A DNA stretch of 64,000 bases, from positions 27,572 to 91,571 of the forward strand of contig CAYMOJ010000004.1 in assembly GCA_964392175.1 (NCBI GenBank), read 5' to 3'. Shown in pieces: positions 52,031 through 60,900 of the stretch; within the stretch, counting starts at the first letter, position 1, and every line of letters begins with the position of its first letter. This DNA is from Firm-04 sp964392175. GTDB taxonomy: Bacteria > Bacillota > Clostridia > Oscillospirales > Ruminococcaceae. The translations under genes were made by a program, and so were the position numbers. The notes under the pieces are model-generated. The model saw only the letters and a list, made by a program, of their open reading frames with translations, had not been told where the DNA came from and did not search any database.

Positions 52031-52207
52031 TTAGGATGCGTTTGTGTTATCTTCGGAATGTTTCAGGTCATATAACTCGTTTTCCAAATCTCTTATTTTG
52101 CTTTGTAAACGCTCGATTTCACGCTGTAGCTGCTCGTTATCATCTTTCATTAATTCGATTCTGCGATGCAACTCCTTGATATAATCAATTGCCGTCATAT
52201 CTTCCAC
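52031..52207 (-). CDS. Small coiled-coil protein
   Basis: A 58-residue protein dominated by heptads (IKELHRRIELMKDDNEQL, then IERLQSKIRDLENEL), so it should form a coiled coil of about 45 residues with a hydrophilic Ser/Asp/Asn tail. The GTG at 52207 has AGGAAG 5 nt upstream and lies 10 bp after the serA stop; an ATG 9 bp later is the alternative, and a longer frame from 52240 would overlap serA. It is the last gene of serC-DUF3592-serA, so it may be linked to serine synthesis or be a fortuitous co-transcript. Confidence 0.6.
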   Translation of the reverse strand: MEDMTAIDYIKELHRRIELMKDDNEQLQREIERLQSKIRDLENELYDLKHSEDNTNAS

Positions 52208-52217
52208 GTGAACTTCC

Positions 52218-53414
52218 TCATTCAGATGCTGTTGTACCAATCACACGAACGCGAAGCACGCCCTCTACATTCTTCATTTCCGAAGCCAGATCACCCTTCA
52301 GATCACCGGTTACATCAATCATGGTATAAGCGTAGTCCTTACGACTTGCGTTTACCATATTTTCGATGTTACCACCCGCATTGCTAACCATCGTTGTCAC
52401 GCTTGCGACTACATTCATGATATTCTTGTGCAGGATGCAGAACTTCTTACCAACAGTCTTCATCTCCGCATTCGGGAAGTTTACACTGTTACGGATATTA
52501 CCGTTCTCCAGATAATCGACCAACTCATTGGCAGCCATTACTGCGCAGTTGTCCTCGGCCTCCTCAGTGGATGCGCCCAAATGAGGAATCGCAATCGCGC
52601 CTTCCATATTTGCAGACTTTGCATTGGGAAAATCGGTAACATACTTGCGAACCTTACCGGATTTCAGAGCTGCCTCCATTGCATCGTCATCCACCAAAAG
52701 ATCACGAGCAAAGTTCAAAATCACGACTCCGTCCTTCATCATTGCGATGGTTTCCGCATTGATCATCTTTTTGGTGTTGACATTGGGATCGGCATTCTCA
52801 ATCAGCGGAGTATGTACGGAAATAAAATCACACTCACGGAAAATCTCCTCGCGCGTCTTGACATGATGAATGGTACGAGAGAGATTCCATGCAGCGTCAA
52901 TGGAGATGTAAGGATCGCAACCGTAGACTTCCATGCCAAGGTGCGTTGCAGCATTACCCAGAGGACCACCGATTGCGCCCAGACCGATGATACCCAGCTT
53001 CTTTCCTTTCAGTTCGGTGCCGGCAAACTTAGACTTGCCTTTCTCGACCATCTTCGCAACGGTCTCCTCGCCCTTGATGGATTGCACCCACTGGATTCCG
53101 CCGATGATATCGCGAGAAGCCAACAGCATACCTGCAATTGCCAGCTCTTTCACACCGTTTGCATTTGCACCGGGCGTATTAAACACCACAATACCCTCTT
53201 CTGAGCAACGGTCAACTGGGATATTATTCACGCCTGCACCGGCTCTTGCAATTGCTTGCAGATGATCCCCAAAGGTCATCTCATGCATAACAGCCGAACG
53301 AACGAGAATAGCATCCGGATTTTCGCAGGTATCGGCAACCTGATAATTTGTACCAAGCTGTGCCAAACCAACGGGAGAAATCTTATTCAATGTCTGTACT
53401 TGAAACATTTTCAT
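52218..53414 (-). CDS. serA: D-3-phosphoglycerate dehydrogenase
   Basis: A 398-residue NAD-dependent enzyme that oxidises 3-phosphoglycerate to 3-phosphohydroxypyruvate, the first step of serine synthesis. NAD-binding IGLGAIGGPLG, active-site Arg in IARAGAGVNNI, catalytic His in IPHLGASTEEAE, then a C-terminal ACT domain (about 320-398) that usually binds serine as feedback inhibitor. The short form of about 390 residues is common in Clostridia. AAAGGAA precedes the ATG at 53414 (another ATG follows two codons later). It is the third gene of the operon serC-DUF3592-serA, so both phosphorylated-pathway enzymes are made together; serB is not in the window. Confidence 0.95.
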   Translation of the reverse strand: MKMFQVQTLNKISPVGLAQLGTNYQVADTCENPDAILVRSAVMHEMTFGDHLQAIARAGAGVNNIPVDRCSEEGIVVFNTPGANANGVKELAIAGMLLASRDIIGGIQWVQSIKGEETVAKMVEKGKSKFAGTELKGKKLGIIGLGAIGGPLGNAATHLGMEVYGCDPYISIDAAWNLSRTIHHVKTREEIFRECDFISVHTPLIENADPNVNTKKMINAETIAMMKDGVVILNFARDLLVDDDAMEAALKSGKVRKYVTDFPNAKSANMEGAIAIPHLGASTEEAEDNCAVMAANELVDYLENGNIRNSVNFPNAEMKTVGKKFCILHKNIMNVVASVTTMVSNAGGNIENMVNASRKDYAYTMIDVTGDLKGDLASEMKNVEGVLRVRVIGTTASE

Positions 53415-53439
53415 ACATTCCTTTCAATCAAAATAGAGA

Positions 53440-53887
53440 TCAAACAAAGAGGATCAAAGCCACGATCATGACATCAACGGCAGCAAGGGAAATTCCAACC
53501 ACCAATGGTATGCTGAATTTCAGAACAGTTTCTGCCATTGGGTGATTGACCAGATAGACTTCCTTGGGGGAATCACCAAAAAAACAGCACATCCACTCGC
53601 CCACCGATTTCAAATTCGGGGAAGGTCTTTACGGTTTCTGTCATGACTTTCGTATACAGCTTCACATCCTGCGTAGAGCCATCAGATGATGTCACACGAA
53701 CCACGGGATTTACGAAGCCCATGGAAGCGGCAACGGCTGTTGAAAACAGGGTGCCTCCTCTGAAGCTTTCATAGCCGACCACTTCGGCTTCACAAAATTG
53801 TTTTTTTTCGTATATATGCTTATGCTCCCATATGCCGTAGACGATCAATGCTACGGCACACAGAGCAATCAAACAACATAGAAACAT
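53440..53887 (-). pseudogene. DUF3592-like membrane protein gene with a frame break
   Basis: The reading frame opens at 53887 (1-bp overlap, TGATG, with the serC stop), encodes a membrane segment (MFLCCLIALCAVALIVYG), a beta-rich central region and reaches VDVLFFW, then stops at 53573. A run of seven T (minus strand, 53578-53584) lies just before. If one T is skipped, the frame continues FGDSPKEVYLVNHP and a second membrane segment, ending at 53440. That continuation has the expected family end. It may be a natural frameshift mutation, a sequencing error in a homopolymer or transcriptional slippage. Confidence 0.7.
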
Positions 53888-54972
53888 CAGCCGTTTGCTT
53901 CTTCAAATTTCTGCATGAAAGCAACCAACTTCTCAACACCCTCAATAGGCATTGCGTTATAGATTGATGCTCTCATGCCGCCAACCGTACGGTGACCCTT
54001 GAGGTTCTCAAAGCCAGCAGCCTTTGCCTCAGCGACAAACTTTTTATCCAGCTCGTCGTTTCCGGTCACAAAGGGAACATTCATCAGCGAACGATCTTCC
54101 TTGCGGACAGTGCCCTTGAACATCTTGCTCTGATCAAGGAAATCGTACAGGATTGCAGCCTTTTTCTCATTGAGTGCCTTCATAGCCTCCAGACCGCCCA
54201 TCTTCTTCAGCCACTTGAACACCTTGCCGCAGATATAGATGCCATAGCAAGGCGGAGTGTTATACATAGAACCATTGTCCGCAGCGATCTTCCACTGAAG
54301 CATGGTGGGCGTATTCTCCACATAGGGCTTCTCGGGGATCAGATCCTCACGGACGATTGCGATCACAACACCTGCAGGGCCGATATTCTTCTGTACGCCA
54401 CCATAGATCACACCGTACTTTGTCACATCGATAGGCTCAGAGAGGAAGCAGGAGGAAACATCCGCCACCAGTTCATGACCCTTGGTGTTGGGCAGCTCAT
54501 GATAAACGGTGCCGTAGATCGTGTTGTTCTGGCAGATGTAGACATAGTCTGCGTCCTCGGGGATATCGAGGTCGGAACAATCGGGAATATAGGAGAAGGT
54601 CTGATCAGCGGAAGAGGCAACGGCAACGGCATCGCCGTACTTTTGTGCCTCCTGATATGCCTTCTTTGCCCACTGACCGGTAATGATATAAGCTGCTTTT
54701 CCGTTTTTCATCAGATTCATAGGCACTGCAGCAAATTGCTGAGAAGCACCGCCCTGCAAAAACAATACCTTGTAATTGTCGGGAATGTTCATCAAATCAC
54801 GAAGATCCTGCTCAGCCTCATCGATGATCTGCTGGAACATCTTAGAGCGATGGCTCATCTCCATAACGGACATACCGCAGCCACGGTAATCGAGCATCTC
54901 CTCTGCTGCCTCTTTCAGGACTTCTTCGGGCAGAACAGCAGGACCTGCGCTGAAATTGTACACTCTGCTCAT
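53887..54972 (-). CDS. serC: Phosphoserine aminotransferase
   Basis: A 361-residue PLP enzyme that converts 3-phosphohydroxypyruvate and glutamate to phosphoserine, also used in vitamin B6 synthesis. It begins SRVYNFSAGPAVLPEEVL, the family hallmark; PLP Lys is in YGGVQKNIGPAG, and the end carries HRTVGGMRASIYNA. The start at 54972 has GGAGG 9 nt upstream; an upstream in-frame ATG at 54999 is not supported. First gene of the serine operon, with a strong promoter. No T-box is seen in the leader. Confidence 0.96.
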   Translation of the reverse strand: MSRVYNFSAGPAVLPEEVLKEAAEEMLDYRGCGMSVMEMSHRSKMFQQIIDEAEQDLRDLMNIPDNYKVLFLQGGASQQFAAVPMNLMKNGKAAYIITGQWAKKAYQEAQKYGDAVAVASSADQTFSYIPDCSDLDIPEDADYVYICQNNTIYGTVYHELPNTKGHELVADVSSCFLSEPIDVTKYGVIYGGVQKNIGPAGVVIAIVREDLIPEKPYVENTPTMLQWKIAADNGSMYNTPPCYGIYICGKVFKWLKKMGGLEAMKALNEKKAAILYDFLDQSKMFKGTVRKEDRSLMNVPFVTGNDELDKKFVAEAKAAGFENLKGHRTVGGMRASIYNAMPIEGVEKLVAFMQKFEEANG

Positions 54973-55064
54973 TGTTAAAACCTCCATTAGATTGGTCATT
55001 TCGACCTATTTCGCTTCGATGCCAGCTTCGGTGTTTCATGCTACACCTACTGCATCATACCTAT

Positions 55065-55093
55065 AGTATACATTTTTTTCCGATAAATGTCAA
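55065..55093 (-). promoter_or_regulatory. Promoter of the serine operon
   Basis: On the minus strand, TTGACA (55088-55093) and TATACT (55065-55070), 17-bp spacer. A leader of about 85 nt separates it from serC, with no evident T-box. Confidence 0.85.
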
Positions 55094-55118
55094 GTACCCA
55101 GCCACCTGTTTGTGAAAA

Positions 55119-55146
55119 AAATAACAACCATTTCATTCCGTTATTT
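55119..55146 (-). terminator. Probable terminator of queH
   Basis: AAATAAC/GTTATTT stem (55140-55146 with 55119-55125) followed by TTTTT on the minus strand, overlapping the queH stop codon. AT-rich, so weak. Confidence 0.5.
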
Positions 55147-55800
55147 GTCGCTATTGCCATTTTGCCTCAAGAAATGCTGTAAGCGACGCTCCTCAGCTTC
55201 TTTCAGGCTGTTTGGGCAGCCACAATAATCCTGACGATACAATCCATAGCTACGAGAAAGTGCCACGGATCTTGCATATCCCCCTTGTTTTTTGAAGTCG
55301 GATGGCAAAAACGGAATTCCCCACTCCTCTGCTATTTTTTCGCCACATACATTGATGTACACCGCGTTTTTATGTGGGCTGACGGAAAGCGTTGTTGTAA
55401 AATAATCGCAATGATACTGCAATGCTGTCTGTGCTGCTTCATCCATACGCTGCGCGATGCAACGACAGCAACGTTCACCACCCTCCGGTGTGTCCAGGGC
55501 ATCTCCCACCGCCTGTAAATACTGTTGGAAATCGTAAGGTGGCACCACAAGTGTGATGGGATGTACGGGCTGTAGCTGCGCCAGAAGCTGTTTTTGCGTT
55601 TCCACGCGATGTGCAAACTCTGACAGGGGCGCAATGCAGGGATTATAATAAAAAAGGACAATCTCAAAATGCGGTGTCAGACATTCTAAAACGGCTGTAC
55701 TGCATGGGCCGCAGCAACTGTGCAGCAACAGCTTTGGTGGCGGATCCTTTGGCAGACCTTGCAAGATATGCTGCATCTCAATATGGTACTGACGTTTCAT
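55141..55800 (-). CDS. queH: Epoxyqueuosine reductase QueH
   Basis: A 219-residue iron-sulfur protein (DUF208/QueH family) that reduces epoxyqueuosine to queuosine in tRNA, replacing QueG in many anaerobes. The conserved cysteines are in LLHSCCGPCS, GERCCRCIAQR and DYCGCPNS; TLSVSPHKN follows the family pattern. The start at 55800 follows GGGGAG; two extra codons from a GTG upstream are possible. It lies between the serine operon and fakA, each with its own terminator. Confidence 0.93.
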   Translation of the reverse strand: MKRQYHIEMQHILQGLPKDPPPKLLLHSCCGPCSTAVLECLTPHFEIVLFYYNPCIAPLSEFAHRVETQKQLLAQLQPVHPITLVVPPYDFQQYLQAVGDALDTPEGGERCCRCIAQRMDEAAQTALQYHCDYFTTTLSVSPHKNAVYINVCGEKIAEEWGIPFLPSDFKKQGGYARSVALSRSYGLYRQDYCGCPNSLKEAEERRLQHFLRQNGNSDK

Positions 55801-55821
55801 AAGCACTCCCCTACTGCATAA

Positions 55822-55846
55822 AAAAGGGCGGTCAGACCGCCCTTTT
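55822..55846 (-). terminator. Terminator of the yloU-fakA operon
   Basis: A near-perfect palindrome AAAAGGGCGGTC/GACCGCCCTTTT (55822-55833 with 55835-55846), followed by T-run on the minus strand, three bases after the fakA stop. The opposite direction could also stop. Confidence 0.88.
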
Positions 55847-55849
55847 GGA

Positions 55850-57505
55850 TTATTCCACAGAAATCAGATAGTAGTACACAGGCTGCCCGCCATTGATCAT
55901 AGTCAGTTCAATGCGGCTACTGAGCTTTGCTGTCAGCATTTCTTTCAGCTGCTGGGACTGCTCTTCAGTAACATCTGCACCATAGATCACGGTAACATAG
56001 CAGCTATCACTCTTGACCATTTTTTTGGTCAGCTTATAGGCAGCCTTGTTGACATCTTTTTCGGTAAACGAAAGCTTGCCGTTATCCAGTGCCAGCACCT
56101 CATCCTTACGGATCGGTTTGCCGTCAAGCTCGGAATCACGCGCTGCAAAGGTAATAGAACCACTGGAAACCGCGTCGGCAGCCTTCGTCATTGCAATACG
56201 GTTTTCTGTCAGCGGAGAGAACTCATCATACGCAAGCATTGCGGCAATGCCCTGTGGGATGGTTCTTGTCTGCAACACGCAAACATTGCGGTTTGCGAGA
56301 TTGACAGCCTGCTCGGCAGCCATAATGATATTTTTATTATTTGGAAGGACGAAAACGGTTTTTGCAGGAGTTGCGTGAATCGCGCGGAGAATATCATCGG
56401 TAGATGGGTTCATGGTCTGCCCTCCACGCACCACCTGATCAACGCCAAGATCGATGAAGGTACGCTCCAGACCCGCACCGGTAGCCACAGCAACAAAGCC
56501 GAAATCCTTGGTTGGCTCAACGGGAACAAACTCCTGCTGCTTTGCAATTGCTGCTTCTTTCACCTTACCCGCGTGCTGGATTTTCATGTTTTCAATCTTC
56601 GGCTTCGGGTCATTGATGAAGCTGCCAAATTCCAGTGCCTTGGAGATCGCCTTCCCCGGATGATCGGTATGCACATGAACCTTAATGATCTCATCATCAT
56701 CCACTACAACAACACAGTCGCCGATGGTTTCCAGGTAGGCTCTTAATTTAGCAGGATCAACGGAAGAATCATACTTCTCAACGATATATTCGGTGCAATA
56801 GGTAAAGTTGATCTCCTCATCATACTGTGCAACGGCAGAAGTGAAATCAACAGCAGGGTCGATCGTAGCAGCTCGCTCGTTTTCCTCAGCAGGCAGTGCT
56901 TCGCCACGCAGCGATGCAAGCATACCCTCCAAGACGATACAGAAGCCCTGTCCACCGGCATCTACCACATTTGCTTTTTTCAGTGCAGGCAGCATTTCGG
57001 TGGTCTGTTTCAGAACATCATTTGCCTCATCGCACACGCCCTGTAGAAAATCTTCCGTAGAGAGCTCTTGCTTTGCCAGTTCTTGTGCTTTGCTTGCCGC
57101 CATGCGGGATACGGTCAGAATGGTGCCCTCCGTAGGTTTCATGACGGCCTTATACGCACCCGAAACGCCAAGCTGCAATGCATTTGCGAAATCGGCATTG
57201 CTTGCTTCTTTCAAGCCAGCCAGCCCCTTGGAAAATCCACGAAACAGCAATGACAAAATCACACCGGAGTTTCCTCTTGCGCCGCGCAACATCGCGGATG
57301 CCGCAGTATCGGCGACTTGCGATACGGTTACATCCTTAGGCAGCAGTTCCAACTCACGTTTTGCCGCTGAGATGGTCATGGACATATTGGTACCGGTGTC
57401 TCCATCAGGAACCGGATAAACATTCAGTTCATCCACACGACGCCGTTGGTTGGTAATGAGGATCGCGCCATGAATCATTGCGAGCTTTAATTGATTTCCG
57501 TTCAT
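55850..57505 (-). CDS. fakA: Fatty acid kinase FakA (DAK2-domain protein)
   Basis: A 551-residue protein of the YloV/FakA family. In Firmicutes FakA phosphorylates fatty acids carried by FakB (DegV) proteins for phospholipid synthesis. The N-terminal kinase (DAK2-like) domain shows VYPVPDGDTGTNMSMT with the Mg-binding Asp residues, RGARGNSGVILS and KANVVDAGGQGF; the C-terminal half resembles a DegV-like part (HVHTDHPGKAI). The start is the ATG at 57505, preceded by GGAGG; a GTG one codon upstream is the alternative. Co-transcribed after the Asp23-family gene, the common order in Clostridia. No fakB in the window. Confidence 0.93.
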   Translation of the reverse strand: MNGNQLKLAMIHGAILITNQRRRVDELNVYPVPDGDTGTNMSMTISAAKRELELLPKDVTVSQVADTAASAMLRGARGNSGVILSLLFRGFSKGLAGLKEASNADFANALQLGVSGAYKAVMKPTEGTILTVSRMAASKAQELAKQELSTEDFLQGVCDEANDVLKQTTEMLPALKKANVVDAGGQGFCIVLEGMLASLRGEALPAEENERAATIDPAVDFTSAVAQYDEEINFTYCTEYIVEKYDSSVDPAKLRAYLETIGDCVVVVDDDEIIKVHVHTDHPGKAISKALEFGSFINDPKPKIENMKIQHAGKVKEAAIAKQQEFVPVEPTKDFGFVAVATGAGLERTFIDLGVDQVVRGGQTMNPSTDDILRAIHATPAKTVFVLPNNKNIIMAAEQAVNLANRNVCVLQTRTIPQGIAAMLAYDEFSPLTENRIAMTKAADAVSSGSITFAARDSELDGKPIRKDEVLALDNGKLSFTEKDVNKAAYKLTKKMVKSDSCYVTVIYGADVTEEQSQQLKEMLTAKLSSRIELTMINGGQPVYYYLISVE

Positions 57506-57528
57506 CACTTACTTAAGCCTCCAAATCG

Positions 57529-57876
57529 TTATACACAGATGCCGTCAACATAAACATTGATTTGCGCAGGTTGAATGCCGGTGGATTCCTCCACAGCGTA
57601 ACGTACCTTGTTACGGATACTGTCAGTAATCGCAGTAATATTTGCACCAATACCCGTGACAATATGCAGATCAATCATCAATGTATTGTTGCGAGAACGC
57701 AGCCGGATTCCACGACGGATATCGCCAGGGAACAGCCTGGTCGCAACGGTTTCCATTAGCGAGGACTCATGCAGATCGGCAACACCGAAGCAGGAAGTCA
57801 CGGTATGCTCAATTATCGTATACAGGTAGTTCTTGGAAATGCGAATATTACCAAGATGATTTTCAATTACGATCAT
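57529..57876 (-). CDS. Asp23/Gls24-family protein (YloU-like)
   Basis: A 115-residue protein of the Asp23/Gls24 alkaline-shock family, cytoplasmic, role unclear. The family pattern is visible: NHLGNIRISKNYLYTIIEH, RGIRLRSRNNTLMIDLHIVTGIGANITAI, and GIQPAQINVYVDGI at the end. AAGGAG precedes the ATG at 57876. It is the first gene of the two-gene operon with fakA, a conserved neighbourhood also seen in Bacillus (yloU-yloV). Confidence 0.9.
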   Translation of the reverse strand: MIVIENHLGNIRISKNYLYTIIEHTVTSCFGVADLHESSLMETVATRLFPGDIRRGIRLRSRNNTLMIDLHIVTGIGANITAITDSIRNKVRYAVEESTGIQPAQINVYVDGICV

Positions 57877-57909
57877 ACGAATCTCCTTTCGAGAAAATCC
57901 ATAACGATT

Positions 57910-57938
57910 ATTATAGCACAAAGGCATGAAAAATACAA
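57910..57938 (-). promoter_or_regulatory. Promoter of the yloU-fakA operon
   Basis: On the minus strand, TTGTAT (57933-57938) and TATAAT (57910-57915), 17-bp spacer. It lies only 16 bp after the stop of the giant LRR gene. Confidence 0.78.
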
Positions 57939-57953
57939 GTGTTTCTCAATAAT

Positions 57954-60900
57954 TCATTCATTTTCTGTCAGTTCAACCAAAACATTCGGGAAAATCGCTC
58001 GAATCATCGACTCCAAACGAGCAGGAGCAACCACACGAGAAAGCGCAGTACAGCCCTCAAAAGCATCATCGGCAAGCTCTGTGAGAGCATCCGGTATGGT
58101 AATCGATGTCAGCGCAGTGCAATCCGCAAAAGCACCGGAAGCGATTTTGGTAAGGGTTTGTGGCAAAATCACAGCTTGCAGTTCTTCCAGACCGGCACAA
58201 GCACCTGCACGAATTTCAAGATACCCTTCCGGAATTACCAGCTCTGCTTCATCATGATACATAGCATTTCGTATCTTTGCGGTAAAACGGCCATCGCCAA
58301 TGATTTTTGGTGGTTCTTTCGTCCATGTGTAAGTGACATCTGCCCCAAATACGGCAAAAATCTGTTCTTGCATGGCTTCGGGTGCAATTACATTGATGAT
58401 TGCATCACAACCCTCAAACGCATCGTTCTCAACACTTTGGAGAGAAAATGGCAACACGACCGTCTGCAATGCGGTACAATCTGCAAAGGCACCGTTTGCG
58501 ATATGCTCGACCGTTTTGCTGACAGTAACAGCCTGAAGCTCCTCAAGGGCAGCGCAAGCACCTGCACGAATATCGCGATAGCCATCAGGCATCGTCCATT
58601 CCGGCTCCCCTTTGTAGATACGGCGACATTCCTTAGCGGTCAGTCTGCCATCTGCCGGAATCTGCATTGTCGTATCTGCGGCTGGTGCAGTCGTTTCGGG
58701 GATTGCTTCTGCATTTGCGATTTGCTCTTGTGCAGCTTCTGTTTCCGGCTGTGCAAACAGTGCTGCGGCAAGCGTTGCCACAGAGGGATTTTCGGTGATA
58801 TCGGCTGAAAAAGAATCATCGTTTTGCTCTGCTTCCAATTGGTTGTTTTCAGCAGTGACAACTTCTTCAGTATTCATTTTCTCATCTGCAAATAGATCTG
58901 CGACAAGCGTTTCCACCGATTGGGCATTTTCGACCGTTGTCATATCGGGTAGCAGTTCATCAGATGCAATATCCGCAAAGGCTTCCTGTGAGACTCCCTG
59001 TTCCATATTAGAAGAAACTGCGCTTTCGCCATTGTTTTGGAAAAGAATCGCAGCAATGGCATCCATGGCTTCTGTTTCACCATTTGTTGCTTCTGTAGCT
59101 TCGATTGCATCCAAAACAGTCACAGCTTCATCGGGTGTAGCTTCTATGGCAATCGCCTGCTCCTCTGCGAACGAAGCAATGGTATTTGCAGCTGCCGGAG
59201 TTGCTTCATCGCCAACTTCGGGCACGCTTTCGGGTGTGCCTGCTGTCTCAGGCAAAATGTTCTCCTGATTTGTGGCATCTACGCGCACAAAGAGTGCATT
59301 GGCAAGGTCAGAAAGCGGATCATCAGATCCATCGTCTGTGTTCGTTTCAGCGGGCACAATTGCCGGGATTTCAGGCAATGCTTCACTTGTAGCAGTAACC
59401 GGTGCTGCCACTTCTGCAACGGTTTCGGCAGATTCCTCCGTGTTCTCCTTCACATCGACCACTGCGATGGCTTTTTCTTCGATATTGGAGACATTTTCCG
59501 CCACAGAATGATCTTCAAGCAATGGTGCAGCATTGGCAACCGTATCAAGCATAGGAGGTTCATCTGTCTGCTCAATGGTTTCTTCTGAAAGCATTGAGGC
59601 TTCAATCGGCACATCATCGTCAGCATCCGCTGCCTGATGAATGGGCACATCCTCCTCATCGTAGGGTGTCAGCATTTCAGCGGCAGCCGGCTGGGCATTC
59701 TGCATAATATCGGAGTAATCCATGATAACGGAAGGCCTTGCAGACAGATCAAAATCCTCGCACCACTGAATTTGCAGGTGGGGACAATCACGGCGCAATT
59801 CTTCCTCGCGATCTGCAAAAGAGCGTGGCAGAACGAGGGTTTCCAGACGCATACAACCTACAAACGGATTCGAACCAAGGAACCGCAATGTAGAGGGCAA
59901 AACCACGCGACGAAGACCATGGCAGTTGACAAATGCGTGAGGTTCTACTGCAAGCAGCCCCTCCGCGCAGATGATCTCCTCCAAATGCTCCTGCTCGTCA
60001 AACGCGTGGTATCCGATGATACGTGTAGTGGGCGGTAATTGCAGGCGATGCATATGTGTCATACCGGTAATGCCATGGTAAACATAAGATGCGATCACCA
60101 TATAGCCGGCAGGAACAGTCATAACGCCGTCTTTTACTGATAGATCGGAGATATCATTTGCAGTCAGCACCCAGGGGCAATCATGCAATACCTGTCGCAC
60201 ACGCACCGCACGGCTTCCACCGATATTCAACAGCACCTGCGGATAGTTCATGAACAATACGGCAGCGGAATCGCGATCAAACTCATCGGGCAGAAACACA
60301 TCCCGAATCATGGAAAGACCGTAGAATGCGGCGTATTCGAAGGTACGAATGGCTCTGGGAATCGTCAGCGTAAGCAAACGGTCATTGTGCCCGAATGCGT
60401 AGCTGCAAAGGCGTATCACGCCAAGGGGAATCTCAAATTTTGTCTGATTTGCCATATCGGAAAGAGCCTGTGCGCCTACATACGGGCGAGTCCGCAGCAA
60501 CGCGATCCGATCGACAAAGGTATTGCACGCTGCGGCTGCTTCTTGTGTAAAGACGCGATGTGACGGAAGAGGATCCATAGAAGGAGAAAGAATATCGCAG
60601 AATGCTTCCGAAGGCTGATTGCGGAAAAGATCCTGCACATCCTCTGTCCACATGATATTCGGCTTTACAGGGCCATCCAGAATGCGCTTCAGGTCATTTT
60701 CGAAACGTTTTGGCAATGTCAGCCCGGTCAGCGAAGTGCAACCCGAAAGGGCACAATCGCCGATCTCCTGCACACTTGCGGGGATACGCAAAGAACAAAG
60801 CGAATCGCAATTAGAAAATGTATTCTCATAAATGACTGTCAAGCGTTTGGGCAAGCGGATCTGCTCAAATCGGCAGGGTGCTGCAAAGGCATACGGCCCG

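Noticed and set aside
54973..55064. A T-box riboswitch before serC
   Set aside because: The leader is only about 90 nt and I see no specifier stem, T-box sequence or terminator.
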